Assembly: GCA_019187105.1 (NCBI GenBank)
Contig: JABAQM010000001.1
Span: forward strand, 3,006,734-3,070,733
From: Fimbriimonadaceae bacterium
GTDB taxonomy: Bacteria; Armatimonadota; Fimbriimonadia; Fimbriimonadales; Fimbriimonadaceae
Length of the DNA stretch: 64,000 nucleotides
Direction of reading: 5' to 3'
In this document: positions 33,343-41,976 of the stretch, piece after piece
How positions within the stretch are numbered: position 1 is the first letter of the stretch
Layout of the letters: every line of letters starts with the position of its first letter
Notes under the pieces: generated by a model
Seen by the model: only the letters and a program-made list of their open reading frames with translations
Told to the model about the DNA's origin: nothing
The model's database searches: none
Translations under genes and position numbers: made by a program

Positions 33343-34075
33343 CGCCGTTACGCTACCGTCTCCTCAGTTGAAGACGTTTGAGGACAAGCTGGCGAGCCAT
33401 CTTGTGTCCTGGAAGATGATCGAAGTGCCCGACGGGGCGATAAAGGTCGATGGAAAGGAAGTTCAGATTAAGAAGCTGGCAGTAAGTGAGACCGAGGTTA
33501 CTTGGAACTTATTCGAAGTCTGGGCCCTGAGACTGGACCTATCCCAAGATCAGCAGGCAAGGGGCGTCGATGCTAAGAGCCGCCCCAGCAAGCCCTACTC
33601 TGCGATCTTCATCAACTTTGGCCACCACGGATACCCCGCGATCTGCATGAGCCACGAGGCGGCAAAGCTCTTTTGCCAATGGCTCAGCGAAAGGACGAAG
33701 CGAAGATACAGGCTCCTGACGGAGGCCGAATGGGAGTATTGTGCCCGTGCAGGCGCAACGGAGCCTCCGAAGGCGGATGAGGTCGCATGGTATTGGTCCA
33801 ATGCCGACGATGTCACCCACCCGGTTGCCGGGAAGAAGCCAAATGCTTGGGGACTTTATGACACTTTGGGCAACGCGGCTGAATGGGCAGCGACCTCCGA
33901 CGGCAAATACGTCATTCGGGGCGGCTCGTGGCGGACAAAGGAAAAGGACCTTGGTTTCGGAGCGCGCGAGCTTCCAAGCCCCAAATGGAACGAGTCCGAC
34001 CCGCAGATACCGAAGAGTCGATGGTGGCTGGCAAACGGCCAGTTCGTCGGGTTGCGGCTGGCGTGTGACCTTTAG
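33308..34075 (+). CDS. SUMF1/FGE-sulfatase-domain protein
   Basis: A protein of about 255 aa with the formylglycine-generating-enzyme-like fold used in bacteria for many modifications besides sulfatase activation. Segments: AVSETEVTWNLFEVWAL near the start, MSHEAAKLFCQWLSERTKRRYRLLTEAEWEYCARAG, PNAWGLYDTLGNAAEWAATSD, IRGGSWRTKEKDLGFGAREL and FVGLRLACDL. It lacks the paired active-site Cys arrangement in the C-terminal part that FGE uses, so it is probably a non-sulfatase-modifying member. The N-terminus MIQPMILAATCIAVTLPS suggests export. ATG 33308 or 33320 is possible. It overlaps the divergent ApbE-like gene by 23-35 bp at its start. Confidence 0.85.
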   Translation: MIQPMILAATCIAVTLPSPQLKTFEDKLASHLVSWKMIEVPDGAIKVDGKEVQIKKLAVSETEVTWNLFEVWALRLDLSQDQQARGVDAKSRPSKPYSAIFINFGHHGYPAICMSHEAAKLFCQWLSERTKRRYRLLTEAEWEYCARAGATEPPKADEVAWYWSNADDVTHPVAGKKPNAWGLYDTLGNAAEWAATSDGKYVIRGGSWRTKEKDLGFGARELPSPKWNESDPQIPKSRWWLANGQFVGLRLACDL

Positions 34076-34097
34076 GCGTTAGGGGTAAAACCTGATC

Positions 34098-35342
34098 ATG
34101 CTTACGCGGCGGGAGTTCATGGTTTCTTCGGTAGCAGCAGGTGCGGTGGCAGCCGCGCCGCGGGCGTTCGGCGTACACCAGGGTCAGGCCACCCTAAAGA
34201 TCGGACTGATCGGATGCGGTGGACGAGGAACCGGTGCGGTTACCGATGCCGTCGCCAGTGCGAAAGGGATCGAGCTATGGGCGATGGGAGACGTGTTCAA
34301 GGACCGCCTCGATGGATCGCGCAAACACCTGTCGGAGAACTTGAAGGGTGCCTACAAGGTAACGAATGACCGCGCATTCGTTGGCTTCGACGCTTACAAA
34401 AAGGTCATCGACAGCGGAGTTGACGTTGTTATTCTAACGTCGCCTCCAGGCTTTAGGCCGATCCACCTGCGTGCCGCTGTCGAAGCGAAGAAGCACGTTT
34501 TTATGGAGAAGCCGGTTGCGGTGGATGCTCCCGGCATCCTCTCCGTCTTTGAAAGCCACGATCTTGCTGAAAAGGCTGGATTGAACATCGTTGCCGGCAC
34601 CCAACGACGCCATGATGTTGCCTACCGCCAGGTGATGGATCAGATTCGTGCTGGCGAAATCGGCGACGTCGTCGCGTGCTATGCCTACTGGAATCAAGGC
34701 GGACTCTGGATGAATCCGCGCGAATCGAATTGGAGCGATGTTGAATGGCAGCTTCGTAACTGGCTGTACTTCGCCTATCTCTCCGGTGACCACATCGTCG
34801 AGCAGCACGTCCACAACATCGACGTTTGCAACTGGGCGATGAACGCTCATCCGGTAAAGGCGATTAGTCTTGCCGGACGGCAGGTCCGGACTGACCCCGC
34901 CTACGGACACATCTTCGACCATTTCGCGACCGAGTACGAATACGCGAACGGCGTGAAGATGCTCAGTATGTGCCGGCAAATCGACGGCACCGCCGCCAGA
35001 GTCTCGGAGCACATCGTCGGCACCAAGGGCGTGACGAACGGAAACACCTCGATCAAGGGCCAGAAGAACTGGCGATTCGACGGCGACCGCCCCAACCCCT
35101 ATGTCTTGGAGCATACGCACCTGTACGACGCCATTCGCTCGGGCAAGCGGATCAACGAAGCGAGGCAAGTGGCGGAGAGTACGATGACCGCTATCCTCGG
35201 CCGAATGGCCGCCTATTCGGGACAGGAAATTACCTGGGACCAGGCCCTGAAATCGGAAGAGGTGCTCATGCCTCCGACGCTTGCCTTCGGAGAGATGGCC
35301 GTACAAGCCATTGCCGTTCCGGGCAAGACGGTGATCAAGTAG
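34098..35342 (+). CDS. Gfo/Idh/MocA family oxidoreductase with Tat signal
   Basis: A 414-aa protein. The N-terminus MLTRREFMVSSVAAGAVAAAP is a twin-arginine signal, so the folded cofactor-loaded enzyme would be exported. The Rossmann core follows: LKIGLIGCGGRGTGAV for NAD(P), then VDVVILTSPPGFRPIHLRAAVEAKKHVFMEKPVAVD, where EKP carries the conserved catalytic-site Lys, and a GTQRRHDVAYRQ segment; C-terminal domain with HIVEQHVHNIDVCNWAM. Such exported sugar oxidoreductases are common in Planctomycetes and relatives; the substrate is not known. The gene is followed after 8 bp by a Tat-exported hydroxypyruvate-isomerase-like protein, so the two probably act on the same sugar or sugar acid. Confidence 0.93.
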   Translation: MLTRREFMVSSVAAGAVAAAPRAFGVHQGQATLKIGLIGCGGRGTGAVTDAVASAKGIELWAMGDVFKDRLDGSRKHLSENLKGAYKVTNDRAFVGFDAYKKVIDSGVDVVILTSPPGFRPIHLRAAVEAKKHVFMEKPVAVDAPGILSVFESHDLAEKAGLNIVAGTQRRHDVAYRQVMDQIRAGEIGDVVACYAYWNQGGLWMNPRESNWSDVEWQLRNWLYFAYLSGDHIVEQHVHNIDVCNWAMNAHPVKAISLAGRQVRTDPAYGHIFDHFATEYEYANGVKMLSMCRQIDGTAARVSEHIVGTKGVTNGNTSIKGQKNWRFDGDRPNPYVLEHTHLYDAIRSGKRINEARQVAESTMTAILGRMAAYSGQEITWDQALKSEEVLMPPTLAFGEMAVQAIAVPGKTVIK

Positions 35343-35349
35343 GCGTCCG

Positions 35350-36273
35350 ATGGCAGGGAAAATGAGTCGACGAGCTGTCTTGAAGGCCGCCGCAGCAACT
35401 GCCGGCGCCGCTGCAATTCCTTCCGCACTGAAGGCCGAGAGCCGTGCCACTGAGCCAGTCGCGCCGTTCAAACTGAAGTATGCGCCCCACTTCGGGATGT
35501 TTGCCGCCCATGCGCCCGATGACCTCGACCAAGTTCGGTTCGCCGCCGACGAGGGATTCACGGCTTGGGAGGACAATGGGATGCCCGGGCGAGGAAAGGA
35601 ATTCCAGGATAAGTTTGCCAAGCTGATGCAGGAAAAGGGGATGCAGATGGGCATCTTCGTCGCGCATCGGATCGACTGGTCGAATCCCACCTTGACGGGT
35701 GGCGATAAGGCGCAGGCCGACGCCTTCGTCAGCGACATCAAGAACAGCACGGAACTGGCCCGGCGCATCAACGCGAAGTGGGTGACGACGGTAGTGGGTC
35801 GGTCCCACCCTGGGCTGCCGGTCGGCTATCAGTTTGCCAACGTCGTCGACACCCTTCGGCGAGCTTGCGAAGTCTGTGAACCGACGAAGATGACCATGGT
35901 TCTCGAACCGCTCAACTGGCGGGACCATCCTGGCATGTTCCTGTCCACCACCGACATGTGCTACGCGGTGGTGAAGGCTGTGAACCACCCTTGCTGCAAG
36001 ATTCTCCAGGACCTCTACCACCTCCAGATCGCGGAAGGAAATCTCATCGACCACATGAATCGGGCGTGGGATGAGATCGCCTACTTCCAGCTCGGTGACA
36101 ATCCCGGCCGTGCCGAACCGGGTTCAGGGGAGGTGAATTACCGCAATGTGTTTCGCCATATTCATTCTCGAGGCTTCCAAGGCATTCTGGGGATGGAGCA
36201 CGGCAAGACCCAGGGCGGAAAGGAAGGCGAGCGCAAGCTGATCGACGCCTATCGCGCAGCCGACTCGTTCTAG
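35350..36273 (+). CDS. hydroxypyruvate isomerase-like TIM-barrel protein with Tat signal
   Basis: A 307-aa protein starting MAGKMSRRAVLKAAAATAGAA, a twin-arginine signal, followed by a TIM barrel of the xylose-isomerase-like superfamily. Segments: KYAPHFGMFAAHAPDDLDQVRFAADEGFTAWEDNGM, KWVTTVVGRSHPGLPV, MVLEPLNWRDHPGMFL, CKILQDLYHLQIAEGNL, HIHSRGFQGILGMEHG. These resemble Hyi, which interconverts hydroxypyruvate and tartronate semialdehyde; the Glu, Asp and His expected to bind metal lie in the LEPLN, LQDLYHLQ and GMEHG segments. It starts 8 bp after the Gfo/Idh/MocA gene and likely forms one operon with it. Actual substrate outside the cytoplasm is unknown. Confidence 0.88.
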   Translation: MAGKMSRRAVLKAAAATAGAAAIPSALKAESRATEPVAPFKLKYAPHFGMFAAHAPDDLDQVRFAADEGFTAWEDNGMPGRGKEFQDKFAKLMQEKGMQMGIFVAHRIDWSNPTLTGGDKAQADAFVSDIKNSTELARRINAKWVTTVVGRSHPGLPVGYQFANVVDTLRRACEVCEPTKMTMVLEPLNWRDHPGMFLSTTDMCYAVVKAVNHPCCKILQDLYHLQIAEGNLIDHMNRAWDEIAYFQLGDNPGRAEPGSGEVNYRNVFRHIHSRGFQGILGMEHGKTQGGKEGERKLIDAYRAADSF

Positions 36274-36330
36274 ATACGTTTCCGAGCCTGAGGTTCGGCA
36301 ATGTGTCGTACAATGACCAAGAGGGATCAG

Positions 36331-37650
36331 ATGAGAGCGATTGTTAGTACATGCCTGCTGGTTTGCGCGGCTGTCGGCTTGGCCGAAGACTTTTACACGA
36401 ACGGGTCCGGCGGAGACATTCTGCAATGGGACGGGCAAACCGGGGATCTTAAGCGGAAGTTTGTCGTCGGCTCGCATTCAGGAATGACGGGTCCGCAGCA
36501 AGGCTTCTTTGGCGGGGCCAGGAAGGACATGTATTTCTGTTGTGGCTCAAGTCGGAAGCTCTACATTTTTGACGGCGTTAGCGGGCATTCTCTGAAGGTC
36601 ATCAGCAGTAACGAATTCTCGCAACCCTTTGGGTTCGCAATGGGGCCGGACGGTTTCCTGTACGTCACGAATCATTTTGGCAACCGGGTTATGAAGTTCG
36701 ACGCCGGTACCGGGAGCTTCTTGGGGGATTTCGTGACTGGAGGGTATGGGGGCCTTAATGACTCTCGGGGTCTTGCTTTTGACCCGCAAGGAAACCTGTT
36801 GGTCGGCTGCACGTGGTCCGACTCCGTGAAGATCTATAACTCAGTCGGAACTTTTCTTGGAAACAAGTACAAAGCTAGCGGCATGGGCGAACCTGGCTTC
36901 ATTTCCGTCGAACCAAACGGCAAACTGTATGTACCAGATTACACCGCCGCCAAGACCTTCATGTTCGACGTTGCTTCTGGCGTCTTCGAGGGGGTCGCGG
37001 TGGATAGCGGCTCTACCCCAGCAGACCGACCAAGCGCCCAGGATATCGGTGCGAACGGGAACCTATTTGTGGTCGATCGTCAGATCCACCAGGTCCTTGA
37101 GTTCCATCCCACGAACGGTCAATTCATCAGCTTTTTTGCCTCTGGCGATGGAATGTCGGTTGCCGATTTTGGTATGTTCGGGCCTACCGCCAATACGACT
37201 ACCGCAACGTCAACGTCGGTCAAGATTGGCGCGGTTGTTGGGGGTAGCCCCACTTCCATGGGCGCTGCCGATGACGAGTACTATAGAATCCGAGCTGCAA
37301 CAGTCGCAAACAATCAGATTCCTCCTGTTAGACTGGAAATTGAAAACACCCTGAGCGCGGTGCCGAGCGAATTTCGGTATGTCCTGGAATCGGCAGTCAA
37401 TGCCACACCGGTCCAACTCAAGGTTGAGCTCTTCAATGTCCACACGCAGACATGGGACGTCAAGCACCAAGCGAATGCCCTAACCAGTGATTATAGGATT
37501 CAGGTCGGGCGAGGCGACAGCGTCGAAGATTATTTCGATACGGTTACGATGAAGGTTCGTATGCGATTGAATTGGCGAGCACCTGGTATAACGACGGCCT
37601 TCCCCTGGATAGTCAGATTGGACGAGCTTAAGTTCCATTGGCGACCTTGA
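36331..37650 (+). CDS. secreted NHL/SMP-30-like beta-propeller protein
   Basis: A 439-aa protein with a signal peptide (MRAIVSTCLLVCAAVGLAED). The propeller part (to about 275) contains repeats with the pattern GFAMGPDGFLYVTNHFGNRVMKFDAGTG and GLAFDPQGNLLVGCTWSDSVKIYNS, typical of NHL-type repeats. The C-terminal part (about 280-439) is a beta-rich domain with no recognised family, ending FPWIVRLDELKFHWRP. Three start codons exist at 36301, 36313 and 36331; I take the last because GAGGG lies 6 nt before it and the signal peptide begins there. TACAAT lies upstream at 36310. Likely extracellular and structural or ligand-binding; partner unknown. Confidence 0.8.
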   Translation: MRAIVSTCLLVCAAVGLAEDFYTNGSGGDILQWDGQTGDLKRKFVVGSHSGMTGPQQGFFGGARKDMYFCCGSSRKLYIFDGVSGHSLKVISSNEFSQPFGFAMGPDGFLYVTNHFGNRVMKFDAGTGSFLGDFVTGGYGGLNDSRGLAFDPQGNLLVGCTWSDSVKIYNSVGTFLGNKYKASGMGEPGFISVEPNGKLYVPDYTAAKTFMFDVASGVFEGVAVDSGSTPADRPSAQDIGANGNLFVVDRQIHQVLEFHPTNGQFISFFASGDGMSVADFGMFGPTANTTTATSTSVKIGAVVGGSPTSMGAADDEYYRIRAATVANNQIPPVRLEIENTLSAVPSEFRYVLESAVNATPVQLKVELFNVHTQTWDVKHQANALTSDYRIQVGRGDSVEDYFDTVTMKVRMRLNWRAPGITTAFPWIVRLDELKFHWRP

Positions 37651-37717
37651 CTTGTGACCTTAACATCTTGACGACTGGCCTCGGCGGCTTTTCGCTTCGC
37701 GTTCCCGTTTTATAGGC

Positions 37718-38257
37718 ATGGCGCGCTCAAGGGCGAAAAAAGTCGTCCTGTTCGTCGTCGGCATCTTCGTCGGCGTCCTCGCCTACTTGGCTTACCGTTT
37801 CGGACCCGCTCTTCTGGATCTGGCGAACGCGGGCTGGACCTTGTCGGACATTGAGCAGCGCGAGTACCAGGGGACGTCTAAGCAGAATCTGGAAGCCATT
37901 CACGTTGCCCTAATGCTGTATCACGATAGCGAGGGTGCATTTCCACCCGCCGCTACGTGGATGGACGTTACCAAGCTGCGCCTTAAGACCCGCGACCTTA
38001 GTGACGAGGAGTCGCTCAAGAAACTCAAGAACCCGGTTCTCAAGAATGAGTCCGAGTGGGGATATGCCATCAACGAAGCGGTAGCAGGGAAGTACAAGGA
38101 CGATATCAAGGACCCTGAGAAAACGCTGCTGGTATTCGACAGTGCCGCGACCGCTTGGAACGCTCACGGAGATCCGACGAAACTCTCGCCGAAGCCGGCT
38201 CGGCCGGGGGGCAATCTTGGCGTGACCGTTTCGGGCAAGGTCATTCCCCTGAAATAG
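37718..38257 (+). CDS. membrane-anchored protein with pseudopilin-like body
   Basis: A 179-aa protein with one N-terminal membrane helix (RAKKVVLFVVGIFVGVLAYLAYRF) and a body whose pattern SKQNLEAIHVALMLYHDSEGAFPPA resembles the post-helix region of DUF1559-type pseudopilins, where an alpha helix is followed by an FP turn. However the class III prepilin signal is absent, so cleavage by prepilin peptidase is not expected. The C-terminus (GGNLGVTVSGKVIPLK) is beta-like. It lies 67 bp after the NHL protein and 16 bp before the DUF1592 gene, all on the same strand, and may be cotranscribed with either. Function unknown. Confidence 0.65.
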   Translation: MARSRAKKVVLFVVGIFVGVLAYLAYRFGPALLDLANAGWTLSDIEQREYQGTSKQNLEAIHVALMLYHDSEGAFPPAATWMDVTKLRLKTRDLSDEESLKKLKNPVLKNESEWGYAINEAVAGKYKDDIKDPEKTLLVFDSAATAWNAHGDPTKLSPKPARPGGNLGVTVSGKVIPLK

Positions 38258-38268
38258 GCGAGCTGTCT

Positions 38269-38281
38269 TACAATGAATGCG
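38269..38281 (+). promoter_or_regulatory. possible -10 element close to the DUF1592 start
   Basis: TACAAT (38269-38274) is followed by 7 nt and ATG 38282. This is the same spacing as at 24105 and 53709. ATG 38273 lies inside the hexamer, so it would not be used if transcription starts here. Confidence 0.4.
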
Positions 38282-40561
38282 ATGGGTCGACTTCCGATAT
38301 GGCTGGCGGCGGGGTTGTGTTTTGGCTTTGCCGGTATCCAGCAGAAGCCTTCTGCGAAGCCGGCCGAGTTCACCCGTACAGTCAGGCCACTGCTCACCAA
38401 ATACTGCACGCCCTGCCATAGCGGTTCTGAAGCGCCGGCGGGAGTCGATCTGGGCGCCATTCGGAGCCAAGCCCACGCCGAGAAGGCAGCGGGACTCATG
38501 GCGAGGGTCGTCGCGAATATTGACGCCGGCATCATGCCTCCTGAAGGTTCCGAACGTCCAACGCAAGCCGAAGCAAAGGCGATTAGTGCGGCCCTTCGCG
38601 ACCTGATTGCCAAAGCGCCGGCCGCTCCGGGACGTGTCACCTTGCGGAGACTCAACCGGTTCGAATATGCGAACAGCGTGCGCGACCTGCTTGGTGTGGA
38701 CTGGGACCCGACCGAGGACTTTCCCTCCGACGATGTAGGATATGGATTCGACAACATCGGCGACGTGCTTTCCGTTTCCCCCCTGCTTGTCGAGAAGTAC
38801 CTCGACGCCGCCGAGGCGCTGTCGGAGAAGGCGATCAAAGCCCCGCAGTCGCTGAGGCGGAACTACGACCTGACCGACCTGGCAATCGAAGGCGGGGTCC
38901 GGGAAGCGGATGGTGCCCTGGCGTTCTACTCGAACGGCACCGCCAGGAAGGTTGTCTCGATCGAGATCCCCGGCGACTACCTGATCCGTGCGACGGCCTT
39001 TGCGACTCAGGCGGGCAACGAAGCGGCGAAGTTGACGATGGTAGTCGGTAGCCGGAAGCCTCAGCACTTCGACGTTAAATCGACACGGTCCAATCCGGGA
39101 ACGTTCGAGCTTCCGGTCACCCTTGAGAAGGGGGCGATCACTCTGGGGGTCGGGTTTCCAAACGACTTCTACGATCCCCAGAATCCAGACCCCCAGCGAC
39201 GGGACCGCAACCTGATTGTCATCGGGTTTGAACTGGAAGGTCCGATCGGACAGATGGAGGCGGTATCGGAAACCCAACTGCGACTCCTCCCCAACCGCCA
39301 GGCCGCCGAATCGGAGGCCGGTTACCGCAGGCGGGTCGTCACCGCCTTCGCAAGCAAGGCCTTTCGGCGCCCAGCAACGGACCAGGAAATTGGAAAGCTG
39401 GTGAGCCTCATTGGCGCTGCGGAAAAAGAGGGTCAGACCCTCGCCCACGGTTTCCGCTTGGTCATCCAAGCCGTTCTTTCCTCGCCAAAGTTTCTGTTTC
39501 GACCAGAACTCGAGGGTGGCACGAAGCAGGTCCGCAATCTCGACGGTTACGAGATCGCCAGTCGCATGAGCTACTTCCTGTGGGGCTCGATTCCCGATGA
39601 CGAATTGATTCGAGCGGCGAAGGTCGGCCTGCTGAGTACGCCCCAGGGACGACGTACGCAAGCCTTGCGGATGCTTGCCGACCAAAAGGCCCGGGCGCTG
39701 GCGGACGGCTTCGCCACCCAGTGGTTGCAGCTGCGCAAACTCGACACGTTTCAACCCGACCCCAAGCAGTTCCCCGATTACGACGAGTCGCTACGGGCCA
39801 GCATGAAGGAAGAGACGCTCGCGACCTTCGACTCGATCAGGTCCGAGAACCGTTCCGTGGTCGAGCTGCTGGATGGCGATACGACCTTTCTGAATGAGGC
39901 TCTTGCCCGACATTACGGTACGAAAGGCGTTACTGGCTCAAAACTGAGGAAGGTTAAGATTTCTGACCCCAATCGCGCCGGAATCCTGACCCAGGCATCG
40001 GTGCTCACCGTAACCTCGAATCCCACCCGTACCTCGCCGACGAAGCGTGGAAGATGGGTCCTGGAGCAAGTTCTTGGCACCCCGCCCCCGCCTCCTCCAC
40101 CTGGCGTCGATACCCTGATCGAGACCGACAAGAAGATGGCGGGATTGTCGCTGCGCCAGAAGATGGAATTACACAGAAGCAAGCCGGACTGTGCGTCTTG
40201 CCATGCGCGAATGGATCCGCTGGGCTTCGGCCTGGAGAACTTCGATCCCCTCGGACGATGGCGTGTCCGGGACGCAGACGGAGCCGTGGATTCGACCGGG
40301 ATACTCCCAGGAGGACGGAAATTCAAGGGCCCGCGCGAGCTCCGGTCAATACTTCTTTCGCAAAAGAGCTTGTTTGTAAGGAATCTTGCCGATAAGCTAT
40401 TAACGTATGCGATTGGCAGAGGAACACGGCCCGAGGACAAGCCGACGGTGGAGCGGATTGCACGCCGGGCCGAGCAGAACGGATATAAATTCGCATCGCT
40501 GATCATCGGGATCGTAGAAAGCGAGCCATTCCTCAAGCAATCTGGAGATAGCCGACCTTGA
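38273..40561 (+). CDS. DUF1592-family cytochrome-like protein (PSD1/PSCyt type)
   Basis: A 762-aa protein of the DUF1587-DUF1592-DUF1588-DUF1585 type known from planctomycetes. A signal-like N-terminus (IWLAAGLCFGFAGIQ) is followed by a cytochrome c haem-binding site YCTPCHSG (about 43-50), then TLRRLNRFEYANSVRDLLGV (DUF1587), SSPKFLFRPEL and ASRMSYFLWGSIPDDELI (DUF1592), ARHYGTKG, and DCASCHARMDPLGFGLENFDPLGRWR (DUF1588). Biochemical role unknown; a secreted haem redox protein. ATG 38273 or 38282 may start; TACAAT lies 7 nt before the second. The last bases overlap the DUF1552 gene by 4 bp, as usual for this gene pair. Confidence 0.93.
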   Translation: MNAMGRLPIWLAAGLCFGFAGIQQKPSAKPAEFTRTVRPLLTKYCTPCHSGSEAPAGVDLGAIRSQAHAEKAAGLMARVVANIDAGIMPPEGSERPTQAEAKAISAALRDLIAKAPAAPGRVTLRRLNRFEYANSVRDLLGVDWDPTEDFPSDDVGYGFDNIGDVLSVSPLLVEKYLDAAEALSEKAIKAPQSLRRNYDLTDLAIEGGVREADGALAFYSNGTARKVVSIEIPGDYLIRATAFATQAGNEAAKLTMVVGSRKPQHFDVKSTRSNPGTFELPVTLEKGAITLGVGFPNDFYDPQNPDPQRRDRNLIVIGFELEGPIGQMEAVSETQLRLLPNRQAAESEAGYRRRVVTAFASKAFRRPATDQEIGKLVSLIGAAEKEGQTLAHGFRLVIQAVLSSPKFLFRPELEGGTKQVRNLDGYEIASRMSYFLWGSIPDDELIRAAKVGLLSTPQGRRTQALRMLADQKARALADGFATQWLQLRKLDTFQPDPKQFPDYDESLRASMKEETLATFDSIRSENRSVVELLDGDTTFLNEALARHYGTKGVTGSKLRKVKISDPNRAGILTQASVLTVTSNPTRTSPTKRGRWVLEQVLGTPPPPPPPGVDTLIETDKKMAGLSLRQKMELHRSKPDCASCHARMDPLGFGLENFDPLGRWRVRDADGAVDSTGILPGGRKFKGPRELRSILLSQKSLFVRNLADKLLTYAIGRGTRPEDKPTVERIARRAEQNGYKFASLIIGIVESEPFLKQSGDSRP

Positions 40562-41901
40562 ATTCGAACAAACTCTCTCGTCGAACGGTGCTCAGGGGTA
40601 TGGGAACCGCAATGGCGCTGCCGCTGCTGGAGGGTATGGCGCCGCTGCGATCCCTTGCCGGCAGTTTGGCCGCACCCGCTCCCGTGAGAATGGCTTTTCT
40701 CTTCGTGCCCAACGGCATCAAGATGGACGACTGGACCCCACCGGCCGTGGGCGCCCTGGAAAAGCTGCCCCACATTCTGGAGCCACTTGCCGGCGTTAAG
40801 GATTCATTCAACATCCTGACGGGTCTGGCCCAGCACAACGCGTTTGCCCTGGGCGATGGCCCTGGAGACCACGCCCGCTCAACCGCCACCTGGTTAACCG
40901 GCGTCCACATCAAGAAAACTTCCGGATCGGACATTCGCAACGGCATTTCGGCCGACCAAGTTGCGGCTGCAGAGATCGGTGACCTTACGAAGTTCGCATC
41001 GCTGGAAATCGGATGCGAGCGGGGCGCCCAGTCGGGCGACTGCGATTCAGGATACAGCTGCGCCTACAGCAGCTCGATCGCATGGAAGGGCGAGGCACAG
41101 CCGCTGGCTAAGGAAGTGAATCCACGGCTCGTGTTCGAGAGGCTGTTTGGCAGCGGTGACTCGGGCGAACAAGAAGAGAGCCGATCTAGACGAGCTCGGT
41201 ATCGGAAGAGCATTCTCGACTTCGTACTCGACGATGCGAAAAGCCTGGAAGCCAGGCTTGGCACTCGCGACAAACAGAAGCTGGATGAGTACCTGACGGG
41301 AATTCGGGAGATCGAGGCACGACTCGTAAAAGCCGAGAAGGAATCCGGGAATCCGATGGTGGGTGTGCCGAGACCGTCGGGGACGCCCCGCGACTATGCG
41401 GAACACATCCGACTGATGGGCGACATGATGATCCTAGCGTTCCAGACCGATGTGACCCGAATCTGCACGTTTATGTTCGCAAACGACGGCAGCAATCGGA
41501 GCTACAGCCAGATCGGCATCGCCGATGGCCATCACGATGTTTCCCACCATGGCCGAGATGTGGCTAAGCTGGAGAAGAAGCGGCAGATCGACCGGTATCA
41601 CGCCGAGCAGCTCGCTTACATCCTTGAGCGGATGCAATCGATCAAAGAGGGCAACGGCACCCTGCTCGACAATACCCTCCTCGTTTACGGGGCCGGTATC
41701 AGCGATGGCGACCGCCATAATCACGACGACCTTCCCATCCTCCTTGCCGGAAGCGCGGGCGGGTCGCTGAAGACAGGTCGCCACCTGCAGTTCACCCATA
41801 ACACGCCCATGAACAATCTGTTTCTGTCCATGCTGGATCGAGTAGGAGTCAAGGTCGAAAAGCTGGGCGACAGCACCGGCAAGCTGCAAGGGCTGTTTTA
41901 G
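40558..41901 (+). CDS. DUF1552-family exported protein
   Basis: A 447-aa protein. The start TTG 40558 overlaps the DUF1592 stop and gives MNSNKLSRRTVLRGMGTAMALPLLEG, a twin-arginine signal. The body follows the DUF1552 pattern: MAFLFVPNGIKMDDWTP, GPGDHARSTATWLTGV, YSSSIAWKGEAQPLAKE, DDAKSLEARLGTRDKQKLDEYLTGIREIE, ICTFMFANDGSNRSY, DGHHDVSHHGRD and LPILLAGSAGG. The family almost always follows DUF1592 genes in planctomycetes and myxobacteria, with no reported reaction; histidine-rich motifs suggest metal binding. Translation is likely coupled to the haem protein. A hairpin follows at 41902-41923. Confidence 0.92.
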   Translation: MNSNKLSRRTVLRGMGTAMALPLLEGMAPLRSLAGSLAAPAPVRMAFLFVPNGIKMDDWTPPAVGALEKLPHILEPLAGVKDSFNILTGLAQHNAFALGDGPGDHARSTATWLTGVHIKKTSGSDIRNGISADQVAAAEIGDLTKFASLEIGCERGAQSGDCDSGYSCAYSSSIAWKGEAQPLAKEVNPRLVFERLFGSGDSGEQEESRSRRARYRKSILDFVLDDAKSLEARLGTRDKQKLDEYLTGIREIEARLVKAEKESGNPMVGVPRPSGTPRDYAEHIRLMGDMMILAFQTDVTRICTFMFANDGSNRSYSQIGIADGHHDVSHHGRDVAKLEKKRQIDRYHAEQLAYILERMQSIKEGNGTLLDNTLLVYGAGISDGDRHNHDDLPILLAGSAGGSLKTGRHLQFTHNTPMNNLFLSMLDRVGVKVEKLGDSTGKLQGLF

Positions 41902-41923
41902 CCTGATTCAGGGTAGAATCAGG
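41902..41923. terminator. hairpin between the DUF1552 gene and gyrA
   Basis: CCTGATTC and GAATCAGG form a perfect 8-bp stem with a 6-nt loop, directly after the DUF1552 stop. No T tract follows, so it may be only a weak terminator or a processing signal. TAGAAT within it resembles a -10 box. Confidence 0.45.
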
Positions 41924-41976
41924 GGTGTCCCTAGCTTCATTTGAGCTCGGGCCATCGTCCATGTTATTGAAGTCCA

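Noticed and set aside
34434-35771. 445-codon reverse frame over the Gfo/Idh/MocA gene
   Set aside because: The forward gene has a complete Tat signal and Rossmann motifs; the reverse frame shows no family features.
37910-39754. 614-codon antisense open frame across the DUF1592 gene
   Set aside because: The forward strand encodes a full DUF1592 protein with haem and family motifs. The antisense frame lacks a domain and spans two genes.
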